IMG/VR virus record: IMGVR_UViG_3300049793_000366
Span: 58,865 to 122,864 of that record
Source: a virus
Direction: 5' to 3' (one strand)
Length of the DNA: 64,000 bases
The translations under genes were made by a program, and so were the position numbers. The notes beneath the pieces are model-generated. The model had not been told where the DNA came from, ran no database searches, and worked only from the letters and a program-made list of their open reading frames with translations. Positions 8,712-18,440 of the stretch are shown here, one piece after another. Each line of letters begins with the position of its first letter. Within the stretch, counting starts at the first letter, position 1.

Positions 8712-8719
8712 TATATATT
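8712..8719 (-). promoter_or_regulatory. late-type AATATATA box, 5 bases from ATG
   Basis: Minus-strand AATATATA with 5 bases to the start codon at 8706, the same geometry as at 2285. Confidence 0.55.
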
Positions 8720-8751
8720 AAATGAAAACATGAGTATTTTGTCAAATAAAA

Positions 8752-8773
8752 AAGCCCTCTGATGTGAGGGCTT
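8752..8773 (-). terminator. intrinsic terminator after the ankyrin gene
   Basis: AAGCCCTC / GAGGGCTT stem followed by T6 on the minus strand, four bases past the stop at 8777. Confidence 0.85.
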
Positions 8774-8776
8774 AGT

Positions 8777-10528
8777 TTATTGCTTGTTTTTACTGATATT
8801 ATCCTTTAATAGTTTAATAATTTTTTGTGACCTAATAGCTTCTTCGCCAGTAGAATCCTCAAGGGCAATCTCAGCCCATTTTATAGCTTGAACATATCCT
8901 CTATCAGCTCCATTTTCAATTAGCCATTGAACTAAATCAAGGAATCCATTTTCAGCCGCAAATTTTAGTGGCATACCTTCTTTAGAGTTGATGTCAACAC
9001 CTTTCTCTACTAAATATTTAATAAGTGGTAAGTTACCTGTTCTACAAGCCGCTCTAATAGCATAAGAATCTTCGAAGTTAGGGTCAACACCATATTCTTC
9101 TACAATATACTTAACAGCATCGAAGTCACCTGATAATGATTTAAATGCTTCCTTATTCATATTAGCACCATGTTTAAGTAATAACTTTAACATATCAAAT
9201 GTTTTAACCAATGATACTGCTGTTTTATTTTTCTCATAAGGGATATCCGGATTAGCACCATTATCCAATAAGAATTCAGCAACTTCTAAATTATTCGATT
9301 TAACAGCATTTCTAAGTGGTTTACCAGCTTCGATGTTAATATTAGCACCTTCCGCTAAACACTCTTTAATTCTATCAAGTGATGGAAGCTTTTCAGCTTT
9401 TAATTCTCTTGATGCTCTGTTATATTTTTCTTTTTGGTCTTTTTCTTCATTCGTCATTGCTCTTACAGCCGCATTCTCTTCTTCATCTAATCTTTTTCTA
9501 ACTTGTCCTTCATCGATATAAGAGTCATTCTTAGTATGTGCAGTGTCAAAAGTACCTTTCATATTAACTGTACAACCAATGATAGACTTTAAATCTGTTG
9601 GTGGTAAAGCATAGTCAAAAATAGCATACTGCTTTGTAAATTTATTCTCGTTACCAACGTATTGGTCCCAATGTCCTTGCGTTCTTGCGATACACCAGTT
9701 TGTTTGAGCGCATAATAATCGACAAGCATCAAATGATTTTAATTCAACGATAACTCGTTCTTTTTCTTCATTCATAAATGCGATTGTAGCACCCCACTTT
9801 TCACCATATTTAGCATTAACATCTTCAACCTTCTTCAATAGTTCAGTCAAACCATCATTAGTACAAGCCTTAACGTATTGCTCCATCCTTTTAGTAGCCT
9901 CATCTGCTGTCTTAATAGCTGAAATCTTTTTGAAGAATTCTTTTCTAAGAATTGGATCCAAATCGAATAGACCAATAGCAGCACCATCAAATCTTTCTTT
10001 TAATTTACCAGTGATACGCAAAACGTCATGTTTTAACTCAGATGGTAACTCATCAATAATCTTTTTTACCTTACGGTAGTTTTTAATACGTTCGATATCA
10101 TCGACTAAATCTTCATAAGCTGTTCTATCTTCAAGACCATATCTCTTTTCAGATTCTAAATATTTATCAACTTGTTTAGGAAGCTTGTTTAAGCTATCTC
10201 GATTTTCAAGTAATGTATTATACAATGCTGTTAAATCATCCATTGATACTTTATCTCTAAAAAAGAATCTTGTGAATACCTCAGTATAACCTGGGTTTCT
10301 TTCAACAAGTTTTTTAATTTTTAAGAAGTCAGGATCATTTTCAGCCTTTCTAATTTCGTCTGGTGTTAATTTAGCTTGAACTGGTGCTTCTCCCTCTTTA
10401 GGTTCAACAGGAGTTTCACCCTCTGTTTTAGAAGCTAAATATGTATCACGCATGAATTTTTTAGCATTCTGTACGTTTTCATTGACAGTTTCTTTGTTTA
10501 TAAAGTCGTTGTATTTACGCAAATTCAT
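8777..10528 (-). CDS. ankyrin-repeat protein with capsid-targeting-like N-terminus
   Basis: 583 residues. The start MNLRKYNDFINKETVNE carries the targeting-like peptide and two possible cleavage ends. A helical region follows, then a central domain (about 250-345) with WCIARTQGHW, IFDYALPP and a late His-x-Lys-Asn-Asp that looks enzymatic but is not identified. The C-terminus (about 385-570) has four to five ankyrin repeats (for example NNLEVAEFLLDNGANPD and GNLPLIKYLVEKGVDIN). Ankyrin repeats bind proteins, so a packaged copy could engage a host target at infection. It is the last gene of a three-gene minus-strand run that begins at 12165. Confidence 0.75.
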   Translation of the reverse strand: MNLRKYNDFINKETVNENVQNAKKFMRDTYLASKTEGETPVEPKEGEAPVQAKLTPDEIRKAENDPDFLKIKKLVERNPGYTEVFTRFFFRDKVSMDDLTALYNTLLENRDSLNKLPKQVDKYLESEKRYGLEDRTAYEDLVDDIERIKNYRKVKKIIDELPSELKHDVLRITGKLKERFDGAAIGLFDLDPILRKEFFKKISAIKTADEATKRMEQYVKACTNDGLTELLKKVEDVNAKYGEKWGATIAFMNEEKERVIVELKSFDACRLLCAQTNWCIARTQGHWDQYVGNENKFTKQYAIFDYALPPTDLKSIIGCTVNMKGTFDTAHTKNDSYIDEGQVRKRLDEEENAAVRAMTNEEKDQKEKYNRASRELKAEKLPSLDRIKECLAEGANINIEAGKPLRNAVKSNNLEVAEFLLDNGANPDIPYEKNKTAVSLVKTFDMLKLLLKHGANMNKEAFKSLSGDFDAVKYIVEEYGVDPNFEDSYAIRAACRTGNLPLIKYLVEKGVDINSKEGMPLKFAAENGFLDLVQWLIENGADRGYVQAIKWAEIALEDSTGEEAIRSQKIIKLLKDNISKNKQ

Positions 10529-10531
10529 ATA

Positions 10532-11932
10532 TTACTTATTAATTTTTGATTCTTCTATTAAGTTAGCCTCGCGTAAATAAATCTCTACGGACATACTATC
10601 CTTTATAAAGCCAGAAAGCTTTTTAACTTTTTCATAATCTTTAGCATCTAAGGCATCATCAATCTCACTACGTAAATCACTTTGAGACCATCCTGAATAA
10701 TCTGTATCATCTGATTTAGTTTCTTGTGGTGTTTCAGCTTGAGTTGGTTCAGTATTATAGTCATCTTCACCATCATTTGGTAAAGCAGTATTATAATCAT
10801 AATCCTTAAGCTCCTTAATTGTAGCAGCTATTAAGCTATCAACCTGAGTTCTAGCTTCATCTGTTTTCATTAAGATACCCTTCATTAACTTTAAGAAGTC
10901 CTCTGCTGGTAATACTATCATTTTACCAAATACAAATTCTCTAATATTTGGAAAGTCATCAACACTTGTATTTACATTTAAGAAATCACGTAAGTCAGCT
11001 GCTACTTCTGGTCCGTATCTGAAATCCTCAGCTTCGTCTTCAAATGTATCAGTATTCATTAATACCTTTTTAGCAAGTTCTTCACTTCCTGGTATTCCTG
11101 CTGATGTTATTAATTCATAAATACCCTTAACTGCTTCGTGTAATAACATTGGAAAGTCAACACCGATTGCTTTAACTGTAATTTCAAATTCATTATATGA
11201 TTCTTCTTGTTCTTCTTGTGCTTCTTCCTCTTTTTCCTCTTCCTTATTAGGGTCTTCTGGTTTATACTCTTTTGGTTTCCATTCAACTTTACAAGCTCCT
11301 GCTAAACCTTCTGGTACATTTTCCATCATATCACTCTTAGCTTCGATAGGAATAATCCAGTCTAACTTATCAGCAATAGAAGTAATTTCATTCCATACTT
11401 GAAATGCTCTTTCACCATCACGCTCACCTAATATTTGTTTAATGCCTTCTTTAACTTCTGGCATATTTAAGATGTGCTTTGTATTCTTAGCCTCACCTTG
11501 TGTTATAAGGTTTGCTATTTTTCTTTTATCAACTTCCGATTTCAATTCTGGATCTTCAACCTTTCTCAATTCTGGTAGTTTACAAGTTTCAGAATCACAA
11601 TCATCCATAAAGTTTTTAACTGCTCTTCTACCACGAGCAAACTTAATATCCAATTTGATACCATCTAAGATAGCACCATAATTATCCATAATAACTTTAG
11701 TAGCTAAATTCTCAAGTTCTACTTCTTTACCAGAAATTATTCCTTGTGATTCACCGACTAATTGCATAATCCTTGGTATTAGTGTGTGTGAATTTGTACG
11801 GTCATTAATACCGAATCTCTCTTTTGCTCTATCCTCTACGCTTTTAACGTACTTAGGTTCACTTCCCTTACCTGGAATACCATCATTATCTTTAATGCTG
11901 ATTTCTTCTAAAAACTTCTTATAATCCTTCAT
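10532..11932 (-). CDS. large acidic hypothetical protein with targeting-like N-terminus
   Basis: 466 residues. The N-terminus MKDYKKFLEEISIKD is a variant of the recurrent tag. There is a Glu/Pro-rich linker near residues 226-245, and the rest is helical with no recognised domain. It overlaps the start of its upstream neighbour by one base and lies 3 bases from the ankyrin gene, so the three are translated from one transcript. Confidence 0.65.
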   Translation of the reverse strand: MKDYKKFLEEISIKDNDGIPGKGSEPKYVKSVEDRAKERFGINDRTNSHTLIPRIMQLVGESQGIISGKEVELENLATKVIMDNYGAILDGIKLDIKFARGRRAVKNFMDDCDSETCKLPELRKVEDPELKSEVDKRKIANLITQGEAKNTKHILNMPEVKEGIKQILGERDGERAFQVWNEITSIADKLDWIIPIEAKSDMMENVPEGLAGACKVEWKPKEYKPEDPNKEEEKEEEAQEEQEESYNEFEITVKAIGVDFPMLLHEAVKGIYELITSAGIPGSEELAKKVLMNTDTFEDEAEDFRYGPEVAADLRDFLNVNTSVDDFPNIREFVFGKMIVLPAEDFLKLMKGILMKTDEARTQVDSLIAATIKELKDYDYNTALPNDGEDDYNTEPTQAETPQETKSDDTDYSGWSQSDLRSEIDDALDAKDYEKVKKLSGFIKDSMSVEIYLREANLIEESKINK

Positions 11933-12165
11933 TATTTAACATAAGTTTTGATATCGTCGCCAGCATCATTTAAAAGGGCGATAAATCTTTTAGCAACATC
12001 CTCAGCACTTGCTTTAGGAGCAGGTTCAACAGATGGCTTATCTCTTCTTATTGGAGATGGTCTGCTTGGTCTTGGTGTTGTTGTAGGCTTGATACCAGGC
12101 GTTGTTGTAGGCTTAGTAGCCGGCTCAGCCATAGCAAAGGATTCAAATTTTTTAAGATATTTCAT
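11932..12165 (-). CDS. small Pro/Thr-rich protein with capsid-targeting-like N-terminus
   Basis: 77 residues. MKYLKKFESFAMAE is followed by a low-complexity linker rich in Thr, Pro and Arg (TTTPGIKPTTTPRPSRPSP) and a short helical end. It resembles a tagged, DNA-compatible basic internal protein. First gene of the run down to 8777. No function known. Confidence 0.65.
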   Translation of the reverse strand: MKYLKKFESFAMAEPATKPTTTPGIKPTTTPRPSRPSPIRRDKPSVEPAPKASAEDVAKRFIALLNDAGDDIKTYVK

Positions 12166-12213
12166 AATTTCGGACTTTTACGTTTGCTGTATATATAAAA
12201 TATTTAATTTTAA

Positions 12214-12245
12214 TTTTGAAAATTAAATTATTTTGCCTATATTTG
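12214..12245 (+). promoter_or_regulatory. Bacteroidota-type promoter before DNA ligase
   Basis: TTTTG at 12214-12218 and TATATTTG at 12238-12245 with 19 bases between, the -33/-7 arrangement (TTTG, TAnnTTTG) known for the primary sigma factor of Bacteroidota. The ligase start is 19 bases downstream. Confidence 0.8.
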
Positions 12246-12264
12246 TACAAAATTGACCAGATAT

Positions 12265-14082
12265 ATGGAATTAGAAGCTTTAAGAAAAATTATAAAAGAA
12301 GCAAATGCCGCTTATAGAAAAGGTAACGCTATCATTTCGGACGAAGAGTATGATAACTACGTTGAAATGCTTGAAGAACTTTCACCAAATGATGATTTGT
12401 TAAATCAAATCGGATTTGAAATAGAGGATGATTCGAGAAAAGAACGTTTACCTATGCAAATGCGTTCGATGAATAAAGTTAAAACCTATGCTGAATTACA
12501 CAGATGGTTGGAACTGAAGGGTATACCAAAAACTACTGAGTTAGTAATTACACCAAAATATGATGGTATCTCATTTTGCGTAGAAGAAGATGTTAAAAAA
12601 GCATGGACAAGAGGTGATGGTGTGTTTGGTCAACGTTCTGATGAACATTACAAAACCATTGGTAACTCAAGTGATACACTTAAGCATTTAACATTTGGTG
12701 AGGTAATGATGCCTCGTGGTGTATTCGCGCAAAAATACAGCACTGATTTCAAGAATCCTCGAAATATGGTAGCTGGTCAAATCAATAATAAAGAGCCACA
12801 AAAAACATTAGCTGATTTAGTTTACATAAGATATGGTATTGGAAATAGTGAGTTTCCGACCAAATCAGCACAATTGGAATTCTTAAACAAAAACCAGGGC
12901 ATCACTGTACCATTTTTCATTACAACTATCGATAAACTATCAGAAGATAGTCTATTAGACCTATTCAATAAATTAAACACTGAGTTTGAGCTTGATGGTT
13001 TAATCATTGAAGTAAATGATGAATCACTGAGAACTAAACTTGGTCGCGAAACATCTACTGGAAATCCTTGTTTTGCTCGTGCTTATAAAGGTGCGTTTGA
13101 ACAAGTAGAAGAAACAGAGGTTATTGGTATTTCTTGGAATATTTCTAAGCAAGGGTTATTGAAACCAATTCTTCACATCAAACCTATTCAGTTAGATGGT
13201 GTAACTGTGTCGAATGTTACCGGGAACAATGCTAAGTTTGTTAAAGACAATGGTATTGGTATTGGCTCTATGGTTAAAGTTAAGCGTTCTGGTATGGTTA
13301 TCCCTTTAATCGTAGCTGTAACAAAAACAGTTGAGTTTCAAACACCAACTATCGAAGGTGTTGAAGTAGTGTGGAATGAAGCCGGTATTGAATTAATGAC
13401 ATTAACTGAAACTGATGAACAACGATTCAAACAGCTTGTTTCCTTCTTTGAAATTTTAGAAGTTGAGAACGTATCAGAAGGTATCATTAAGCAACTTTGG
13501 GAAGCAGGCTACACAAATGTAGCTGATATACTTAAACTACAAGCATCGCAACTAAATACCTTAGAAGGTTTTGGTAAAAGAAAAGCTGAGATAGTTTACA
13601 ACGCTATTCACGATAAAATGAAGAATGTTGAATTGTCTAAGTTACAACACGCTACTGGATTCTTTAAAGGATTGGGTTCTAAGAAATTAGCTCTACTTGA
13701 GCATTTCGAATCAAAACCATCAGTAAATGATATCGTTTCAATTGAAGGTTTCGCTGAGACATCAGCATTGTCTTACTTAGAGGGATTGGATAAATTTCAT
13801 GAGTTTGTGAAAGACTTACCTATAACATTGAAGAAGACTACCAAAGTAGAATCATTATCAAGTGAGCTATCTGGTCAGCAGTTTGTATTCACTGGTGTAA
13901 GAAGAGCAGACTTAGAAGTTGTAATCGCTGAAAAGGGTGGTGTTGTTGGTTCTGGTGTATCTAAAAGAACTACATACTTAGTAATGAAAGAAGTTGGCTC
14001 TGGTTCATCTAAAGAACAGAAAGCTCTTGAATTGGGTGTTAAAGTTATCACCGTTCAACAGCTTGAGTCGATGCTATCGTAA
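12265..14082 (+). CDS. ligA: NAD-dependent DNA ligase
   Basis: 605 residues from ATG 12265. Domain Ia (SDEEYDNYVEML), the adenylation motif KYDG (about residues 99-102 with the active Lys), OB fold, helix-hairpin-helix repeats (about 410-500) and a C-terminal BRCT domain (from LSGQQFVFTG on) are in normal LigA order. It seals nicks using NAD+. Two oddities: it is shorter than bacterial LigA (about 670), and the four-Cys zinc finger between OB and HhH is absent, as no Cys occurs in that stretch. T4 itself uses an ATP ligase. It has a host-type promoter, consistent with early expression. Confidence 0.93.
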   Translation: MELEALRKIIKEANAAYRKGNAIISDEEYDNYVEMLEELSPNDDLLNQIGFEIEDDSRKERLPMQMRSMNKVKTYAELHRWLELKGIPKTTELVITPKYDGISFCVEEDVKKAWTRGDGVFGQRSDEHYKTIGNSSDTLKHLTFGEVMMPRGVFAQKYSTDFKNPRNMVAGQINNKEPQKTLADLVYIRYGIGNSEFPTKSAQLEFLNKNQGITVPFFITTIDKLSEDSLLDLFNKLNTEFELDGLIIEVNDESLRTKLGRETSTGNPCFARAYKGAFEQVEETEVIGISWNISKQGLLKPILHIKPIQLDGVTVSNVTGNNAKFVKDNGIGIGSMVKVKRSGMVIPLIVAVTKTVEFQTPTIEGVEVVWNEAGIELMTLTETDEQRFKQLVSFFEILEVENVSEGIIKQLWEAGYTNVADILKLQASQLNTLEGFGKRKAEIVYNAIHDKMKNVELSKLQHATGFFKGLGSKKLALLEHFESKPSVNDIVSIEGFAETSALSYLEGLDKFHEFVKDLPITLKKTTKVESLSSELSGQQFVFTGVRRADLEVVIAEKGGVVGSGVSKRTTYLVMKEVGSGSSKEQKALELGVKVITVQQLESMLS

Positions 14083-14102
14083 TAACAACAAATTTTTATC
14101 TT

Positions 14103-14372
14103 ATGGAAAAGAACTGTTCTATTTGTGGGAATCCTATCCCAGAAGGAAGGCTTAAGGCTATGCCCAATGCTAAAACTTGTGTTAAATGTTCTGATACTGA
14201 TAAAGTATATGGACATAATATGATTACTGGTAAAAATACCTACTCAGAGCTTCAAATTGTTGATGCTGAAACTTCTCGTAGATTGAGAGCATTAGAGAAC
14301 AGGGCTGGGTATGGTGTATCGAATGGTGTTAAATTTGATTCGGATAAAACAAAAGAATCAGGCGAAGAGTAG
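14103..14372 (+). CDS. DksA/TraR-type zinc-finger protein
   Basis: 89 residues. A four-Cys finger CSICG...CVKC (about residues 5-29) with GRLKAMPNAKTC between the pairs matches the C-terminal finger of DksA/TraR proteins, which bind the RNA polymerase secondary channel. The long coiled-coil of DksA is missing; the charged tail after the finger is short. It may modulate host transcription, but the mini-finger alone is not proof. It lies 20 bases after the ligase in the same direction. Confidence 0.7.
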   Translation: MEKNCSICGNPIPEGRLKAMPNAKTCVKCSDTDKVYGHNMITGKNTYSELQIVDAETSRRLRALENRAGYGVSNGVKFDSDKTKESGEE

Positions 14373-14405
14373 TAAACTTTTCGTGTTTTTGAATAATAAA
14401 ACAGA

Positions 14406-15392
14406 ATGAAAGAATTTATTGAGAAAATAAATGAGCAAATTGTAGAAGCAGTTGATATTGCGAATACTTCTAATTTTAAGAAATATTCAAAGATATCAGA
14501 GGTTTTGATTTGTGGTGTGGGTGGCTCTGGTATCTCAGGTACTATCGTAGCAAATATATTCAAAGACGAATGTAAAGTTCCTATATTCGTGAATAAGTCG
14601 TATAATATACCAAAATGGGTCAATAAGAACACGTTGACAATTATATCATCATATTCAGGTACAACAGAAGAAACGGTTTCTTGTCTTAACCAAGCACTAA
14701 AAGCTAATACACAGATATTGTGCATAGCTACTGGTGGAACTGTTATAGAAGAAGCTAAGGATAAGAACCTCGACTATATTATTATACCATCTGGTTATCA
14801 ACCAAGAGCGGCTTTAATTTATTCACTGATTCAAATAATTAACGTATTGAGTAGTCAGGGATTTATTTCTGATAAAACAAACGAAATTAAAAACGCATCT
14901 GAGATACTTAAGTCAGAATCATGTGATGCTGTTGAATACGCCAGACATATCGCTAAATTTATGGTGGGTTCAATTCCTATTATATACTCCGATGATATCT
15001 ACGAAGGTATTGCAATAAGATTCAGGCAACAGTTGAATGAGAATGCTAAGATGATTGCTTTCTCTTCAACATTACCAGAAATGAACCATAACGAATTAGT
15101 GGCTTTATTTGGACAATCATCCAATAGTAAAAACTATCGTTGTATCTTCATAAATACTGGTCACGACCATGTAGAAATGCGTAAGAGATACGACTTCTTA
15201 AAGATAACTCTTGATAAGAGAGGTATACAGTGGTTGGATATCATCACACAAGGAAATACACCTCTCGAAAAAGCTTTATATACAATCCATTTAGCTGATT
15301 GGATATCTTATTACCTTTCTATTGAGAACGATGTAGATCCGTTTGATGTTGGTATCATTGGTGCCTTAAAAGACTTCATTAAGCGCGATTAA
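14406..15392 (+). CDS. SIS-domain sugar-phosphate isomerase, PGI/PMI-like
   Basis: 328 residues. GVGGSGISG (about 38-46) and SSYSGTTEET (about 80-89) are the sugar-phosphate-binding loops of SIS domains, and the layout with a second SIS half (about 175-320) follows the bifunctional phosphoglucose/phosphomannose isomerase family; the conserved MNHNE segment near residue 226 is present. It would interconvert fructose-6-P with glucose-6-P or mannose-6-P. Such an enzyme is unusual in a phage. It is the last gene of the ligase cluster and its end overlaps the terminase gene tail by four bases on the other strand. Confidence 0.82.
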   Translation: MKEFIEKINEQIVEAVDIANTSNFKKYSKISEVLICGVGGSGISGTIVANIFKDECKVPIFVNKSYNIPKWVNKNTLTIISSYSGTTEETVSCLNQALKANTQILCIATGGTVIEEAKDKNLDYIIIPSGYQPRAALIYSLIQIINVLSSQGFISDKTNEIKNASEILKSESCDAVEYARHIAKFMVGSIPIIYSDDIYEGIAIRFRQQLNENAKMIAFSSTLPEMNHNELVALFGQSSNSKNYRCIFINTGHDHVEMRKRYDFLKITLDKRGIQWLDIITQGNTPLEKALYTIHLADWISYYLSIENDVDPFDVGIIGALKDFIKRD

Positions 15393-17560
15393 AGTCTCTT
15401 TCCAAAAATATCGATATTATTACCTCTCTGTTGATTCTTATATTGGTTCATAAACTTTCTGTTTCTATTAACAGATAACATAGCACCATAATCAGTTCCT
15501 TCGCTATAATCAACATTCTTTAATTTCTCATTGATGAATGTTGCTAATTCTTTTGGTATACCTCTGGTAACCATCTGTTCACATAAATCTTTGAAGAATA
15601 TTTTCTTGAATACTGTCGCGGCACTAACTAATGTCATAACAGTATCATCATTACCAGTATCAGCTTGATATCTAACGTTACCAGCAGTTGTTATAGTCTT
15701 AATAAAGGTCGTAATCTCATGTATATTCTCAGCATTATTAACCTGTATATCACCTCTTTGCATAGCATCTTGGTAATCTTTAATTAATAGATTTTTATTA
15801 TCATTGATTTTAAGACCTATCTTCTCTTCAGTAGCATCCGCGCGATGTTTATATCTAACGAATACACCAGAGCCATAATCATTATTACCATCAAATACCT
15901 GTGGCATATGTGCTAATAATTCAGAGCCATATGTATTTAATTCTAATACAATCTTAACCTTGTCACCATTGAAATATTCAAAGGCAATTAAATAAAGTAA
16001 CTCAGCTAATTGCTTAACTGATACAATATTGGATCTAAATAATCCAATTTGAGTCAATGTAAAGAAATCAGCAGTATTATTATACGTGTGATGTTGTAAC
16101 TCTATTTTCTCCTTAGACTTAGGCATGAGTCGGAATATATTTAAAATAGAGTAATCCTGACCCAATCCCTCTGCTATATCTACCGATATAACAACATCAT
16201 ATGTTTTCCTTGCAATTGGCGCGAATAGATTAGGGTCGTCAATCCATTTCAAGTTTTGATATGACCATCTTAATTTTCTATCAAACTCATGTATTTGTTC
16301 AAATACATACTCTTTTTTACTCTTAAGTAACTCATCTATTATTTTCTCATCAAATAATGATTTAGATGCGTTTACGAAACGTAAGTCGTACTCTTGATTG
16401 AAAGCCTCTTCACCACCAATATCTTTGATGGCTTCTTCTTTCCATGATGTAACCTCACATAATTCAACGATAGGTACTTCGAGACCTAATCTATTAATAA
16501 ACGTAATAGCTCTAACATCATCAGTAGAACATCTATCACTGTTTTGTATGTGTATAACATCTTTATTTGTATTGTAGTCAAACTGTTCTGTTATTTGGTC
16601 AATTGCTAAACCACCCCAATCAAAGGTGTCTCGTAATCTTGCTACGATATCATCCTTAGATATACCGTGTTCGTGTAATAGACCTTCATCAATACGTAGA
16701 TATGTAACGAATCGATTTGGTACTTGCCACCAATACACACGCATGGCTTTATAGTTATTCTTAAGCTTATCACCTTCTGGTCTCTCAGCAGCTGCTAATA
16801 GCTTATAGAACATATTCATACCGTTAGGTGTTGATGTAATAATAATCTTAGAGTTACTAATCGCAGAAACCGTTGGGAATGCGGCAGTATAGTATGGTTC
16901 AATAATATTAGATGGAATGTGAGCAAACTCATCCATGTATAAGAAGTCAATAGTAAAACCGATTGCTGGTGTCTTAGAACGAGCAGATGTTTTGATACGA
17001 CATCCATTTTCGAAAATAAGTGACTTTTGATTCCAGTTCTTAACACCCTTTTGTAAAAAGAATGGCATCAATCTATAAATTGATTTAATCTTATCAACAA
17101 TCTCTACTGCTGTATCACCTTTATTGGCGATAATCATCACGTTTTTATCATTATTGAATAGTACGAAGTGTAGAATAGCAATCGCGGCTGATACAGTCTT
17201 ACCAACCTGACGAGATGCCATTAAGATACTGAATCTATTTTTTGTATATAAATCTAATATATCTTTTTGGTAATCACGTAGCTTCATTTGACCTACGGTA
17301 CCATCCTCTCGTTTAATCTTACAGTATTTCTCAGAGAAGTAATGAATATCAAGTTTGCATTTAATGTATTCTTGGATTTCATCCTCTGTCATTGAATATA
17401 CGCAACCCGCTCGTCTAACACCTATCTCACCACTGAACCATGGGTTCATGAATCTCTTTATAGCATAACCGTCATTAATCTTGGCTGTTACGTCTACTAC
17501 ATTCTCGGCATTAAATATAAATTGTTTATCTGGGGTTGGCTTTTTTGTTTTAGTAGCCAT
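15389..17560 (-). CDS. terL: terminase large subunit, gp17-like
   Basis: 723 residues. The ATPase domain has Walker A ASRQVGKT (about 115-122) and Walker B FLYMDE (about 205-210); the C-terminal RNase-H-like nuclease has ISVDIAEG (about 456-463), LELNTYG and a late NDDT. It packages DNA into the prohead and cuts concatemers. It is longer than T4 gp17 (610). Its gene is on the opposite strand to the adjacent candidate small subunit, unlike T4. Confidence 0.95.
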   Translation of the reverse strand: MATKTKKPTPDKQFIFNAENVVDVTAKINDGYAIKRFMNPWFSGEIGVRRAGCVYSMTEDEIQEYIKCKLDIHYFSEKYCKIKREDGTVGQMKLRDYQKDILDLYTKNRFSILMASRQVGKTVSAAIAILHFVLFNNDKNVMIIANKGDTAVEIVDKIKSIYRLMPFFLQKGVKNWNQKSLIFENGCRIKTSARSKTPAIGFTIDFLYMDEFAHIPSNIIEPYYTAAFPTVSAISNSKIIITSTPNGMNMFYKLLAAAERPEGDKLKNNYKAMRVYWWQVPNRFVTYLRIDEGLLHEHGISKDDIVARLRDTFDWGGLAIDQITEQFDYNTNKDVIHIQNSDRCSTDDVRAITFINRLGLEVPIVELCEVTSWKEEAIKDIGGEEAFNQEYDLRFVNASKSLFDEKIIDELLKSKKEYVFEQIHEFDRKLRWSYQNLKWIDDPNLFAPIARKTYDVVISVDIAEGLGQDYSILNIFRLMPKSKEKIELQHHTYNNTADFFTLTQIGLFRSNIVSVKQLAELLYLIAFEYFNGDKVKIVLELNTYGSELLAHMPQVFDGNNDYGSGVFVRYKHRADATEEKIGLKINDNKNLLIKDYQDAMQRGDIQVNNAENIHEITTFIKTITTAGNVRYQADTGNDDTVMTLVSAATVFKKIFFKDLCEQMVTRGIPKELATFINEKLKNVDYSEGTDYGAMLSVNRNRKFMNQYKNQQRGNNIDIFGKRL

Positions 17561-17622
17561 ATATGTTCATTTTTTTAAGTAAAAAGCATTTCTTTATATA
17601 TATTGAAAAAATAACTCTTACT

Positions 17623-18246
17623 ATGTCAAAGAAAGAAGAGAAAATAAACGAATTACAATCGGAGTTTGACTCCATACAAAATAATCCAGCCCAAACACCG
17701 GCGTTTGATCCAAACAATCATTTAGCTAATACTGAGGATATGCCAGACTTTGGTGAGCTTGAGATATATAATTATAACAATGATTTAGCCGAAGTGAGAG
17801 ATGAAGCTACCGAGATTATGGACCATTTGGTCGATTTATATCTTGGTGATGCTCCTAAAATCACCAAACATCCGTACATTGTGCGAAAGATGAACGAAGA
17901 TGCGAGAATATATGCTCGTTCATTATTCTTAGAGAGAATGTCTGAGAAGCTATTAATTCAGCAATTTAAACAAGTTGACCAGGGAGATAACTCAGCACGT
18001 ATGCACGAGGTTATTAATCAAACAATGCGTGAGATGCGTGAAATTAACACAGATGGTCGTAAATCCAGAACTGAGATTGAAAAGTTATATAAAGAAATGA
18101 GAGATGATTTTGGATTGAATAATCTTTCTGATGCAACTCCAATGTCAGAAGCTCCTGCTGAGGGTGCTACCGAAATAGGTAAGGTTGTAGATACCAGAGA
18201 GTTGAACGATGCAATTGATAAATACATACAACAGAAGAAAACTTAA
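17623..18246 (+). CDS. probable terminase small subunit, gp16-like
   Basis: 207 residues from the ATG at 17623 (MSKKEEKINE); an upstream in-frame ATG would add an improbable hydrophobic leader and is not used. The middle carries IVRKMNEDARIYARSLFLE and then MHEVINQTMREMREINTD...EIEKLYKEMRDDF, which follows the helical arrangement of T4 gp16. The acidic N-terminus and flexible C-terminus also fit. It lies beside TerL, divergently oriented. The match is by pattern only. Confidence 0.6.
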   Translation: MSKKEEKINELQSEFDSIQNNPAQTPAFDPNNHLANTEDMPDFGELEIYNYNNDLAEVRDEATEIMDHLVDLYLGDAPKITKHPYIVRKMNEDARIYARSLFLERMSEKLLIQQFKQVDQGDNSARMHEVINQTMREMREINTDGRKSRTEIEKLYKEMRDDFGLNNLSDATPMSEAPAEGATEIGKVVDTRELNDAIDKYIQQKKT

Positions 18247-18360
18247 TTTCGGAAACGAATATATATCACACAAAAATTTTATATTGATTTAGATTAAAAT
18301 GATGAAACCTTTTCTGAAAACTCAATATAACACAGTCTTGAAAAATTCCAATTTAAATAA

Positions 18361-18411
18361 AAAAGTCAGTTATAGATTACTATACGGTAGTGAGTCTATT
18401 AGCTGACTTTT
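18361..18411 (+). terminator. long hairpin terminator
   Basis: AAAAGTCAG / CTGACTTTT outer stem with further pairing inside (ATAGA / TCTAT), followed by T residues. It separates the small terminase region from the next gene. Confidence 0.6.
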
Positions 18412-18440
18412 TTATTATACAAACTAAAATTAATAGAGAA

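Noticed and set aside
15389-17560. Intron or intein in the terminase gene
   Set aside because: Length exceeds T4 gp17, but all motifs are in one frame with normal spacing and no intein end motifs are seen.
18300-18407. 35-codon ORF starting ATGATGAAACC
   Set aside because: It runs into the long hairpin terminator and has no homology or neighbour support; a box about 40 bases upstream is not enough.
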